Assembly (NCBI RefSeq): GCF_900101745.1
Contig: NZ_FNAD01000013.1
Location: forward strand, 1 to 64,000
DNA length: 64,000 bases
Direction of reading: 5' to 3'
DNA from: Glycomyces harbinensis
GTDB taxonomy: Bacteria; Actinomycetota; Actinomycetes; Mycobacteriales; Micromonosporaceae
Below, piece after piece: positions 47,144 to 56,000 of the stretch. The translations under genes were made by a program, and so were the position numbers. The notes under the pieces were generated by a model. It was not told the origin of the DNA. It ran no database searches and saw nothing but the letters and a program-made list of their open reading frames with translations. How positions within the stretch are numbered: position 1 is the first letter of the stretch; each line of letters begins with the position of its first letter.

Positions 47144-47824
47144 ATGAGGGCATCAACGAAGGCACTGGCGGTCGGAGCCGCCGCCACCGCGGTCGCCGCG
47201 GGCGCGGCGGTCGTCATCGGCAGCAGGATCAGGCAGAACGCAGGCCTCGACAAGGTCCGGCGCAGGAAGTTCGACCGCTGGTTCGACACGCTCGACGTCG
47301 ACGGCAACCAGTTCATCACCACGCAGGACCTCCGCCAGGCGGCCGACCGCGTGCTCACCGCGCGCGGCATCCCGGTCGACAGCCCGATGGGGCTCGAACT
47401 GCGGGAGGTCACGGCGCGGCTGTGGACCGACTTCATCGCCTCGGCCGACACCGACAACGACAACCGGGTCAGCCGCGAGGAACTGCGCGCCGCCCTCGGC
47501 GAGAACATGCTCGGCGACCGGATCGCCGCGGGCGCCAAGCTCGCCTCGGTCGCCGACGTCTACTTCATGGTCACCGACGAGGACGGCGACGGCTACATCA
47601 GCTCGGAGGAGTTCACCGAGCTGATGCGCCACTGGAACGGGGTCGAGCAGGCCGAGAGCGCCCGGCTGTTCGAATACCTCGACGACGACCGCGACGACCG
47701 GATCTCGCCCGACGAGTGGAAGCACGCGATCTACGGCTTCTTCCTCAGCCCGGCCTCCGACTGCCCGGCCAACAACCTCATGGGGCGCACCGGCGCACCG
47801 GTACTGGCGCCGACCGGCTCGTGA
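47144..47824 (+). CDS. Membrane-anchored calcium-binding protein with four EF-hands
   Basis: A 226-aa protein: one N-terminal membrane helix (residues 8-26, ALAVGAAATAVAAGAAVVIG) then a calerythrin/CabB-like domain with four EF-hand loops at 51-62 (DVDGNQFITTQD), 102-113 (DTDNDNRVSREE), 145-156 (DEDGDGYISSEE) and 180-191 (DDDRDDRISPDE). Loops 2-4 have acidic residues at positions 1, 3 and 12 and should bind Ca2+; loop 1 ends in Asp rather than Glu. The soluble actinomycete calerythrins lack such an anchor as far as I recall. AAGGG is 8 nt before the ATG. A single gene. Confidence 0.9.
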   Translation: MRASTKALAVGAAATAVAAGAAVVIGSRIRQNAGLDKVRRRKFDRWFDTLDVDGNQFITTQDLRQAADRVLTARGIPVDSPMGLELREVTARLWTDFIASADTDNDNRVSREELRAALGENMLGDRIAAGAKLASVADVYFMVTDEDGDGYISSEEFTELMRHWNGVEQAESARLFEYLDDDRDDRISPDEWKHAIYGFFLSPASDCPANNLMGRTGAPVLAPTGS

Positions 47825-48020
47825 CGCCGCGGCGGAGACGGCGCCCTCGCCGCCGCCGACCCGAACGGCGGGCGGCGACCTGCCGGGGAAGTCGTCTCCG
47901 CCGCGACCGCGCTCGAGCGCATCGATCGGACGGCGCGCGATCCGCCGCCGACCGCATTCGGCCCCGACCCCACCGGGCCGGTGAATATGGTGTGCTTCCA
48001 GGAGAACCCTGGAGGTCGCC

Positions 48021-49349
48021 ATGTCGCCATCGGCGTACGAACCGGCGCGAGTGCTGGCCCGGCGGATCCGCGACCGCGAGTCGACCGCCGTCGGCATCCT
48101 CGACGCGCACCTCGAGCGGATCAAGACCCATGCCGCGCTGAACGCGGTCGTGTCACTCGACGTCGACCTGGCGTACGAGGCGGCCCTGTCCGCCGACCGG
48201 GCACTGTCCCGAGGCGAGACCCCGGGCCCGCTACACGGCGTGCCGCTGACGCTCAAGGACTGCCACGACGCGGCGGGCCTGCGCACCACCGTCGGCACGC
48301 CGGTACTCGACCGCATTCCCGAAGCCGACGGCACCGTGGCCGCGCGGCTGCGGGCCGCCGGCGCCGTCATCATCGGACACACCAACGTCCCGCCCTTCCT
48401 GGGCGCCTACCGCAGCGAGAACGCGATCTTCGGCCGCACCGCCAATCCCTGGGACACCGCCCGCACGCCCGGCGGCTCCAGCGGCGGCGCGGCGGCGGCG
48501 CTGGCCGCCGGGCTGACGCCGGTCGAGGTCGGCTCCGACCTCGCCGGCTCGATACGGCTGCCGTCCCACTGCTGCGGCGTGTACGGGCTGAAGACCACCG
48601 AGCACCGGGTGGCCTCGACCGGGTACTTCAACGCGGCGCACGAGGTCAACCCCGTGCGCGTCCTGTCCGCGCTCGGCCCGATGGCCCGCGATCTCGACGA
48701 CCTGGAACTGGTGCTGCGCCTGATATCCGGGCCCGACGGCGCCGACTTCGACGTGCCTCCCGTGCCGCTGCCCGAGCGCCGCCCGTTCAGGCTCCAGGAC
48801 CTGCGGCTGGCGACGGCGCTGGAACTTCCCTGGGCGAGCGTCGATGAGAGTCTGCGCGAGCAGGTCTCGCGCGTCGCCGCGGCCTGCGCCGACGCCGGCG
48901 CGGCGGTCGAGCCGCGGCTGCCCGACCTCGACTGGGTCGAACAGGGCGTGTTCCTGGAACTGATGCAGGCCGTGACCTCGGCCCTCACCCCGGGATCGCA
49001 GCGGCGGACGCTCGACTGGTACCTCGAGACGCTGCATCGCAGAGACGCCTTCGCCGGCGCGTGGGAGCAGTTCTTCACCCGGCACGACGCGCTGCTGCTC
49101 CCGCCCTCGTCGACCGCGGCGACCGCCCACGACGCCGAGGACGTGTCGAGCCCGGGCGCCATGTTGGTCTTCGCGAACCTGGCCGGGCTGCCGGCGCTGA
49201 CGGTCCCGGCCGGGTTCGATCCCGACGGCCTGCCGGTCGGGGTCCAACTGGTCGGCCCGCGCTGGTCGGAGATCCGCCTCATCGAGATCGCCGCGGCCCT
49301 CGAGGAAGCCGGCGTCCTCCCCGGCTTCACCCGTCCCCCGGGCTACTGA
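48021..49349 (+). CDS. Amidase-signature hydrolase
   Basis: A 442-aa amidase of the Ser-cisSer-Lys family. The catalytic Lys79 is in LTLKDC, the cis-Ser is Ser153 or Ser154 in GGSSGG and the nucleophile Ser177 lies in GSDLAGSIRLP. One usually conserved Gly (GGSIR) is Ala here. No signal peptide. It hydrolyses an amide or ester of unknown identity; GatA is excluded by the lack of GatB/C and of GatA's C-terminal features. GGAGG lies 5 nt before the ATG. Confidence 0.9.
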   Translation: MSPSAYEPARVLARRIRDRESTAVGILDAHLERIKTHAALNAVVSLDVDLAYEAALSADRALSRGETPGPLHGVPLTLKDCHDAAGLRTTVGTPVLDRIPEADGTVAARLRAAGAVIIGHTNVPPFLGAYRSENAIFGRTANPWDTARTPGGSSGGAAAALAAGLTPVEVGSDLAGSIRLPSHCCGVYGLKTTEHRVASTGYFNAAHEVNPVRVLSALGPMARDLDDLELVLRLISGPDGADFDVPPVPLPERRPFRLQDLRLATALELPWASVDESLREQVSRVAAACADAGAAVEPRLPDLDWVEQGVFLELMQAVTSALTPGSQRRTLDWYLETLHRRDAFAGAWEQFFTRHDALLLPPSSTAATAHDAEDVSSPGAMLVFANLAGLPALTVPAGFDPDGLPVGVQLVGPRWSEIRLIEIAAALEEAGVLPGFTRPPGY

Positions 49350-49412
49350 ACGCGGCGCTTCCAGCGGCGAGCCGATCCCGTTGCCCCCCAGGTACGGAAC
49401 GCCGACAGTGCA

Positions 49413-49456
49413 CCCGGCCGCGGCCCGCCTGAGTGCGCAGGCGGGCCGCGGCCGGG
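49413..49456. terminator. Bidirectional terminator hairpin
   Basis: 18-bp perfect stem (arms 49413-49430 and 49439-49456) with an 8-nt loop, between the convergent amidase and secreted-protein genes; the strongest hairpin in the window. Confidence 0.8.
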
Positions 49457-49470
49457 AGCGTTCGGCGCCG

Positions 49471-49956
49471 CTAGCAGCGGCAGATGACGATGCCGGGTTC
49501 GAAGGCCGCGTTGCGGTCCCGCGGCTCCTCGCCGTGGCCCCAGCCGTCGGTGTGCGCCTTCTCGTGCGCGCCGACCCGGTCCCAGTCGGACTGGCCGGCG
49601 CCGTAACGCTCCATCTCGCACTTGTCGTAGGTGATGTACCAGTCGCCCACCGACCACCAGGTCGCGTAGGCCAGGACGTTGTCGTAGCAGTCGCCGCCGT
49701 AGAAGGTCGGGACGACGCCGTCGATGTCGGGCGGGTAGGTGTGCCCCTTGTCGCCGTGGTCGAGGACGGTGAAGTCCCCTTCCGCCGCGGCCTCCACCTG
49801 CTCGGGCGTCGGATCGGTGATGACGCTCAGCGTGAGGATGTTGTCGGTGTGCTCGTGACCGTGGCCTTCGGCCACATCGGATGCGGGGGTGTCCATGGCC
49901 GGGCCCAGCAGCATGACCAGGACGCCGGCGCCGGCGAGCAGGGTTTTCAGGAGCAT
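49471..49956 (-). CDS. Secreted protein with HEXXHXXGXXH metal motif
   Basis: A 161-aa preprotein with a Sec signal (hydrophobic residues 4-20, cleavage probably near residue 26). The mature part contains HEKAHTDGWGH at 131-141, which fits the metzincin zinc-binding consensus HEXXHXXGXXH, with Glu132 as the putative catalytic base. It has four cysteines (90, 113, 159, 161), two at the extreme C terminus (VICRC). Only 20 residues follow the motif and none is a Met, so the metzincin Met-turn is missing. It could be a minimal metalloprotease or a metal-binding protein that resembles one. AAAGGA precedes the ATG. It lies downstream of the M48 locus on the same strand. Confidence 0.78.
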   Translation of the reverse strand: MLLKTLLAGAGVLVMLLGPAMDTPASDVAEGHGHEHTDNILTLSVITDPTPEQVEAAAEGDFTVLDHGDKGHTYPPDIDGVVPTFYGGDCYDNVLAYATWWSVGDWYITYDKCEMERYGAGQSDWDRVGAHEKAHTDGWGHGEEPRDRNAAFEPGIVICRC

Positions 49957-50083
49957 ATGCAATCCTTTGGGGGAGTGGGAATGAAATATGCGGACATCGC
50001 CCGATATTTCTTTAAGGTTTGCATACAGATAAAGGCATGTCAATGCATCGCCCGGCATTGACCGCCGTCCCCGAAGGCTCCCG
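49957..50083 (-). promoter_or_regulatory. AT-rich promoter region of the secreted protein gene
   Basis: The gap upstream of the secreted protein gene contains the most AT-rich stretch of this region (49978-50040), with a TTGACA -35-like element on the minus strand at 50038-50043. No clear -10 at the right spacing was found. Confidence 0.35.
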
Positions 50084-51223
50084 TCAGGACCGCACGGCCG
50101 CACACGCTCTGCGGCGGAAGCTGTCGAACACCGCGGCGGCGTCGTCGTTGTAGTCCTCCCACGGCCTGCCGGAGGCGTCGACGCCCAGGTGGGCGAACAG
50201 CGGCACGGCCTCGGCGCCCCTGCCGGCGCTCACGAGCGCGTACGCCGCCCAGCGCCGGTCGCTGTCCGCGAAGACGCCCCCGCCGCCGGCCGGCGTGGAC
50301 AGCCATCGGAGCACGAGGTCGAGCGCTCGCTGCACCATGGCGTCCCGCCAGATGTTCTCGTCGCGGGCCTCGTAGTCGAAGGCCGCCTGGAGGACGAGGA
50401 ACGCGAGCGACGGTGACGCGGCGGCGGCCCGGTCGGCGAAGGCGAACAGCGAGTCGTACGAACCGGGACCGTCCTCGGGGGACCAGTACATCAGCGCGAA
50501 CTCGTGCCCGGTGCGGTGCAGCGGATCGCGGGCCTGGAGCTCGCGCCAGTGCGCGGCGAACTGGTCGGGATCGTACGAGAGGCCGCGCGCGAGCGTGATG
50601 AGCGTGGACCAGGGGGTCGGGTCGTCCGGCGCCAGCTCGATCGCCCGGTGCGACGCCGCCTCCGACCGGCGCAGGGTCTGGAAGAACGCGTCGTGCTGCA
50701 TGGGGGAGGTCTCCTCGCCCGGCCTGCTCCCGCGCAGCTTCCAGCCCAGCCACAGCAGCCCGTGCGCCTCCACGGCCGCGAAGTGCCGGTTCTCGCCCGC
50801 GGTGGCGCGCCAGGCCCGCATCCACGCGCCGTCGTCCGCTGCGGCCTCGCCGAGGGCGTGCACCGCGACCGAGCGCATCGCCCAGTCGCCGTAGGAGCGC
50901 TCGAGCAGGTCGGCGGCCGGCCTCCAGTCCCCGGCGCGTGCCGCGGCGACCGCCGCGCCGACCACCGGGACGGGCCGGCTCAGGTCGGTGCTGAGCGCCG
51001 CTTCGGGCGGCATGCCCCACCTGGTGACGTCGACGGGCGGGATGTCGGGCAGGCCCGGCACGATCTCGGCCGGGTTGACCGTGGGGTCCACCTGCCGGAT
51101 CAGCGCGATGAGCTCCTGGTGGGACGCGGTCCCCATGTACTTCTGGACCGACAGGCCCCGGGCCTTGGCCTCCTTGCGCATCGCCATCAGCACGCGGGTC
51201 TTCGCCCCTATCTGTAGTGCCAT
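50084..51223 (-). CDS. Hypothetical helical-repeat protein in the M48 operon
   Basis: A 379-aa cytoplasmic protein, Ala/Leu/Trp-rich and all-helical, with TPR-like pairs (AAVAAARAGDWRPAADLLER, SEAASHRAIELAPDDPTPWS, FLVLQAAFDYEARDENIWRD). No catalytic motif is visible. It starts inside the end of the M48 gene (16-bp overlap), so it is co-translated with the protease. AGGGGACG precedes the ATG. A role as a scaffold or adaptor to the protease is a guess from context. Confidence 0.8.
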   Translation of the reverse strand: MALQIGAKTRVLMAMRKEAKARGLSVQKYMGTASHQELIALIRQVDPTVNPAEIVPGLPDIPPVDVTRWGMPPEAALSTDLSRPVPVVGAAVAAARAGDWRPAADLLERSYGDWAMRSVAVHALGEAAADDGAWMRAWRATAGENRHFAAVEAHGLLWLGWKLRGSRPGEETSPMQHDAFFQTLRRSEAASHRAIELAPDDPTPWSTLITLARGLSYDPDQFAAHWRELQARDPLHRTGHEFALMYWSPEDGPGSYDSLFAFADRAAAASPSLAFLVLQAAFDYEARDENIWRDAMVQRALDLVLRWLSTPAGGGGVFADSDRRWAAYALVSAGRGAEAVPLFAHLGVDASGRPWEDYNDDAAAVFDSFRRRACAAVRS

Positions 51224-52701
51224 CGTCCCCTGGGCCTTTCTCGTGGTTGGTCTGCCGAGTCGAGCAGTGCGCGCAGGCGCGTCGTGTCAGGTCGGTCGGA
51301 CACCGCCGCATCGAGCAGGTCCGGCAGTGAATCGTCGTAGCGCTCGTCCAACCGCACGGCGCCCCGCGACGGCCACGATTCGCTCCAGTGCAGGGCGCCT
51401 GCGTCGGTGAGCGCGGCGAGCACGGCACCGGTCAGTCCGGCGTGGACGAGGATCCTGGCCCGCTCGCGCCGCACCCGCGGGCCGTCGGTCGGACGCTGCG
51501 GACCCGCGGGATCCGTGCCGACCTCGACGAGCATGTCCGCGTCCAGCGCGTCGAGCAGCGTTCGCAGTGCGACCGGCCGTCCCGTGGCGCGCGCCGCGTT
51601 CGCGAGCACCAGTCCAGTGTGCTCGGTCGCCGAGGCGAGGGCGCCGATCCGGACCAGCGCCGGCCAGTCGGCGCGGCGCTTGGCGAGCGCCTCGGGTCCC
51701 AGCCCGTCCAGGAGCGCGGCGTCGAGCAGCGGGCGCGGATCGCGCAGCAGGCCGAGCGCCGCTCCGGCCGGGACGCGCACCGTACCCGGGGCGTCCAGGG
51801 CGCGGACGCTCGCGATCCGCTCGCCCATCGGCGGGTGCGTGTCGTACGGGTCGGGTTCGTCCGCCTCGACCGGTTCGCCCTCAAGCGAATCCCGCAGCCT
51901 GCGGAATCCCGCGAACGCGTCGGCCGGCAGGTAGCCCGCCTGCCAGCCCGTGACCAGGTGCCTGCGCCGGAAGAGCTCCCATGACGCGGCGATCGACGTC
52001 AGGTCGCCGAACGCGGCCACCGTGGGCGCCGACCCGACCGTCCGCGCCGCCGCCTCGTCCGCCGCCCGCTCCTGGCGCCGGCTCAGGTTCGCGGACGCGT
52101 GGAGCACGAGCCTCCCGTAGTGCCGCAGCAGGAAATGCAGTCCGCGCTGCAGGTAGTCGTCCCTGTTCATCGCGGTCAGCGTGTGCGCGAACGCGGACCG
52201 GCTGCGGTAGGCGGTGCCGGCGAAGCGCGTGTCCCGGTTGCCGTAGTGCGCCAGCTCGTGTGCGATCACCGCGGCCAGGTGCGGCGCCGCCATCTCGGCG
52301 ACCAGCGGCGCGCCGACGAACATGTGCCGCCGCAGGGCGATCAGCCCGAGCAGGCGCGTGTCCTCCACGACGGCGGCGTTGGCGTCCGCGGTCAGCCGGA
52401 TGTCATCGGGGGGCGCGGTGCCCGCGGCCTCGGCGAGCCTGCGGACCAGCGCCCACAGCTCCGGCTGCTCCTCCTCGCGGACCGGCACGCCGTGCAGGGG
52501 ACTGTCGCCCTTGAACACCAGGACCCACAGCCCGCTGCCGAGCACCACCGCGCTCGGCACGACGCCGATCGCGATCTTCAAGGCGGAGAGGGGCGAAACG
52601 GTGAACGCGTAGACGTTGAACCAGATCAGCGCGCTCATGACGACGAACATCGCCGTCGGCACGGCGCCGATCAGCAGCATCCACCACACGTTGCGCCGCA
52701 A
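51208..52701 (-). CDS. M48-family membrane metalloprotease
   Basis: A 497-aa protease of the HtpX/Ste24 type: two N-terminal membrane segments (residues 6-30 and 42-63), the zinc motif HELAH (His148-Glu149-His152) on VIAHELAHYGNRDTRF, and the third ligand Glu in SRRQERAADEAA (about 211). The C-terminal 200 residues are unusual: an extra Ala-rich helical region beyond the protease domain. M48 enzymes cleave membrane or secreted peptides. The start is uncertain (TTG at 52701, GTG at 52689 or ATG at 52680). A 21-codon ORF ends 3 bp upstream of the TTG, and the 379-aa gene overlaps its end. Confidence 0.88.
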   Translation of the reverse strand: MRRNVWWMLLIGAVPTAMFVVMSALIWFNVYAFTVSPLSALKIAIGVVPSAVVLGSGLWVLVFKGDSPLHGVPVREEEQPELWALVRRLAEAAGTAPPDDIRLTADANAAVVEDTRLLGLIALRRHMFVGAPLVAEMAAPHLAAVIAHELAHYGNRDTRFAGTAYRSRSAFAHTLTAMNRDDYLQRGLHFLLRHYGRLVLHASANLSRRQERAADEAAARTVGSAPTVAAFGDLTSIAASWELFRRRHLVTGWQAGYLPADAFAGFRRLRDSLEGEPVEADEPDPYDTHPPMGERIASVRALDAPGTVRVPAGAALGLLRDPRPLLDAALLDGLGPEALAKRRADWPALVRIGALASATEHTGLVLANAARATGRPVALRTLLDALDADMLVEVGTDPAGPQRPTDGPRVRRERARILVHAGLTGAVLAALTDAGALHWSESWPSRGAVRLDERYDDSLPDLLDAAVSDRPDTTRLRALLDSADQPRERPRGRWHYR

Positions 52702-53056
52702 TCTTCAGATCACGCCTTCGCGATTGAGGCCGGCGAGCTTCGACTCAACGAGCCAGCGGACTGCCGCCATGATCAACTCCTCCTCGACTGCCACCATCCT
52801 GCACCTGGCGCCCGTCGCCCCCCAGGAGACGGGCCCCGCCGCACCCGAGCCGGCCACGTGCGCGGCCCCGCGGTGCGCCCCGGTCGACCCGACCGATGGT
52901 CCCGCTGCTAGGGCGGCCGCCGGACGCCCCGCATCCGGCTCCGCGCAGGCCCGGACGGCCCCGCCGACGGGCACCGCGCGGCGGCCCGGCCCCGAACTCC
53001 TGCCGATTTCCCGCCGGTGTTCCGCCTTGCCGACCGCACTGCCAAATGGGAAGAAT
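52702..53056. other. Divergent intergenic region with a short ORF
   Basis: 355 bp between the M48 and XRE-SARP-STAND genes. The left 66 bp hold a short minus-strand ORF with a strong ribosome binding site. The rest, about 285 bp, is GC-rich without a gene; the XRE-SARP ribosome binding site GGGAAG is at its right end. Confidence 0.5.
52705..52770 (-). CDS. 21-codon ORF upstream of the M48 protease
   Basis: Encodes a 21-residue peptide (MAAVRWLVESKLAGLNREGV plus a final Ile), an amphipathic helix by pattern. GAGGAGGAG ends 6 nt before the ATG, among the best ribosome binding sites in the window. The stop is 3 bp before the TTG of the M48 gene, so it could be a signalling or substrate peptide or a translational leader. 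A longer form from an ATG 27 bp upstream adds MVAVEEELI. No database identity is known to me. Confidence 0.4.
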   Translation of the reverse strand: MAAVRWLVESKLAGLNREGVI

Positions 53057-56000
53057 GTGAGCATCGTGTCGGAGCCAATAGAGGCGCGCGGTGGATCCCC
53101 GCCCGCAAGCGCCGAGCAACCCGAATCCCAGTTCGGCCCACTCTTGCGGTCGCATCGCGAACATCGCGGCCTGACCCAGCGGGAACTCGCCGAGCGCTCC
53201 CGCCTCAGCGTGGCCGCGATCCGCGACCTGGAGCAGGGGCGCACCCGCCAGCCCCGGCGCGACTCCCTGCACAGCCTCGCACTCGCCCTCGGACTGTCCA
53301 GTCAGGACGAATCGCGGCTCCTCGCGGTCGCCCTCGGCGCCGACGCCCACGCCCCGCCCACCCCGGCCTTCCGCGCCGAAGCCGAACGGCCCGCAGGCGA
53401 ACCCGTCACCATGCTCGCCGTCCTCGGACCCGTCACCCTGTGGCACGGCGGCATCCCCATCCCGCTCACCTCGACCAACCAGAAGGCCATCCTGCTGCGC
53501 CTCGCACTGAGCGCGGGCCACGTCATCGGACGAGAAGAACTCATGGACCTCGTCTGGGGCGAGCGGCGACCGGCCTCGGCATCGAGCCTCCTGCACACCT
53601 ACATCGGCAGACTGCGCCGATGGCTGCAGCCCGAATCCGGACTCACCATCCAGACCACGGCGGGCGGATACCGCCTCAACGCGGACCCCGACCGGCTCGA
53701 CCTGGCCCGGTTCAGGGAACTGGCCTCCCGCGGCACCGACGAGAACGACCCCGAACTGGCACTGCGCCACTACGCCCAGGCCGCCCGGCTGTGGCGCGGC
53801 GACACCGACGTGGACGCCCTCCGCAACGGCCCGCTCATCGCGGCCGTGACCGAGGAGTACGTGGCCATGCTGTGCGCCTACGCCAGGGCCGCAAGGGACC
53901 TCGACAGCGGCGAAGAAGTGCTGCCGCGCCTGCGCGACCTGGCCGCCCGACTCGAACTGCACGAACCCCTCCACGCGGAACTCATCACGAGCCTGTCCGC
54001 GAGCGGCCGGCAGGCCGAAGCCCTCGGCGCCTTCGAGCGCGTGCGCACCGCACTCGCCGACCAGCTCGGCATCCAGCCCGGCGAACGGCTCCACGAAGTC
54101 CACCAGGACGCGCTCCGCCAGCACCGCCGCGCCGAACCCAAGCCGGCGCCGCGCCGACCCGTGATCCAGCAGGCCCCCGCACCCCCGCCCGACTTCGTAG
54201 GGCGCGCTCAAGAACTGGACCGGATCGTCTCGGCGCTCGAACCCGACCCCTCCGAGACCGATCCCACCGCGCCCATCGTCGCCGTCAACGGCGCCGCCGG
54301 AGTCGGCAAGACCGCGCTGGCACTGGAGGCCGCGCGCCGCCTGCGCGCCGCATTCCCCGACGGGCAGCTGTACGCCGACCTCCGCGGCGCCACCAGCGCC
54401 CCGGTCACACCCCTGGAAGTCCTCGGGCGCTTCCTGCGCGCCCTGGGCGTCCCCGGCCAGCGCATCGGCACCGACGAAGCCGAGGCCGCCGCACTGCTGC
54501 GCAGCGAACTCGCCGGGCGCCGAATGCTGATGGTCCTCGACAACGCCGCGGGCAGGCGCCAGGTCTCACCCCTGCTGCCCGGCACCGGACCCTGCGCGGT
54601 ACTGGTGACCAGTCGCCGACGACTCACGGACCTGGTCGGCGCCACCGTCATCGACCTCCCCACACTCCCGGTCGCCGACGCCCTCGACCTGCTCGCCGCC
54701 GCCGCGGGCGCGCACCGGATCGCCGCCGAACCGCACTCCGCGCGGCAGCTCACCGCCGCCTGCGGACAACTGCCGCTCGCCCTGCGCATCGCCGGAGCGC
54801 GCCTGGCCGGCCGGCCCGCGTGGTCCGCCGCCGACCTCGCCAAGCGGCTGCGCGACGAAAGCCGGCGGCTGTCCGAACTCGCCACCGGCGAACTCAGCGT
54901 GCTCGCCAGCTTCCAACTCAGCTACCAGGACCTCAGCGAGGCCGCCCGCCGCACGTTCCGCCTCAGCTCCCTGCACCCCGGCGACGACTTCGCCCTGGAC
55001 GCCTCCGCGGTGCTGCTCGACGCCGACGCGGCCGAATCGGACCGCGTACTCGGCGAACTGCTCGACGCCAACATGCTCCTGCAGCACTCACCCGACCGCT
55101 TCCGCTTCCACGACCTCCTCGGCCTGTACGCGACCCGGCTGCTCGCCGATGACGACCCCGAGGCGTACGCGGCCGACCGCGACCGCTACTACGCCTGGTA
55201 CCTGCGGGTCACGACCGCGGCCATGGAATGGGTCTACCCCCAGCTCGTCAGATGGACCACCAGCGACGACCGCAGCGCCGTGTTCGACACCCACGAGGCC
55301 GCACTCGAATGGCTCGACACTGAAGCGCCCGCACTGGTCGCGCTCATCGCGCGCCTCGCCGACTCCGACCACCGCCACCTCTCCTGGCAGATCGCCGACC
55401 AGCTGCGCGGCTACTTCCTCGTCCACCGCCAGGCCGACCGGTGGCTGCGCTCGGCCGACGCGGGCCTGCGCGCCGCCGACGACGACCCTTCCGCCAGAGC
55501 CGCCATGCACATGAGCCGCGGCCAGGCGATGTGGGGACTGGGCCGCCACGACGAGGCGCTGGCCGACTACACCGAGGGCGTCCGGCTGGCGGACACCGGC
55601 GGATGGCGCCAGGCCGCCGCCTACCTGCGGCACAACATCGGACTCATCCTGGCCGAACAGGGCCGCCTCGAAGAGGCGGAGCGGTCCTTCCAGCTCGCGC
55701 TCGACCTCAGCGATGACGAACTGGGCCACGTGCGGGCGGTGACGCTCAACGGCCTGGGCTTCATGTGCGCCGACAACGGCCGGCTCGTGGAGGCCGTGGA
55801 GTACTTCGAGGCCGCCCTCCAGATCAACCAGAAGACCGGACGCGAGAAGTCCGTCCACGCGAACCGCTCGAACCTCGGGATGGTGCTGCGCCAACTCGGG
55901 AGTGAAACCGCCGCCGAAGAGCACCTGAACGCCGCGCTGGAGGGATACCGGCGCACCTCGGACCTGCACGGCGAGATGTCCACACTGGACGAGCTGAGCC

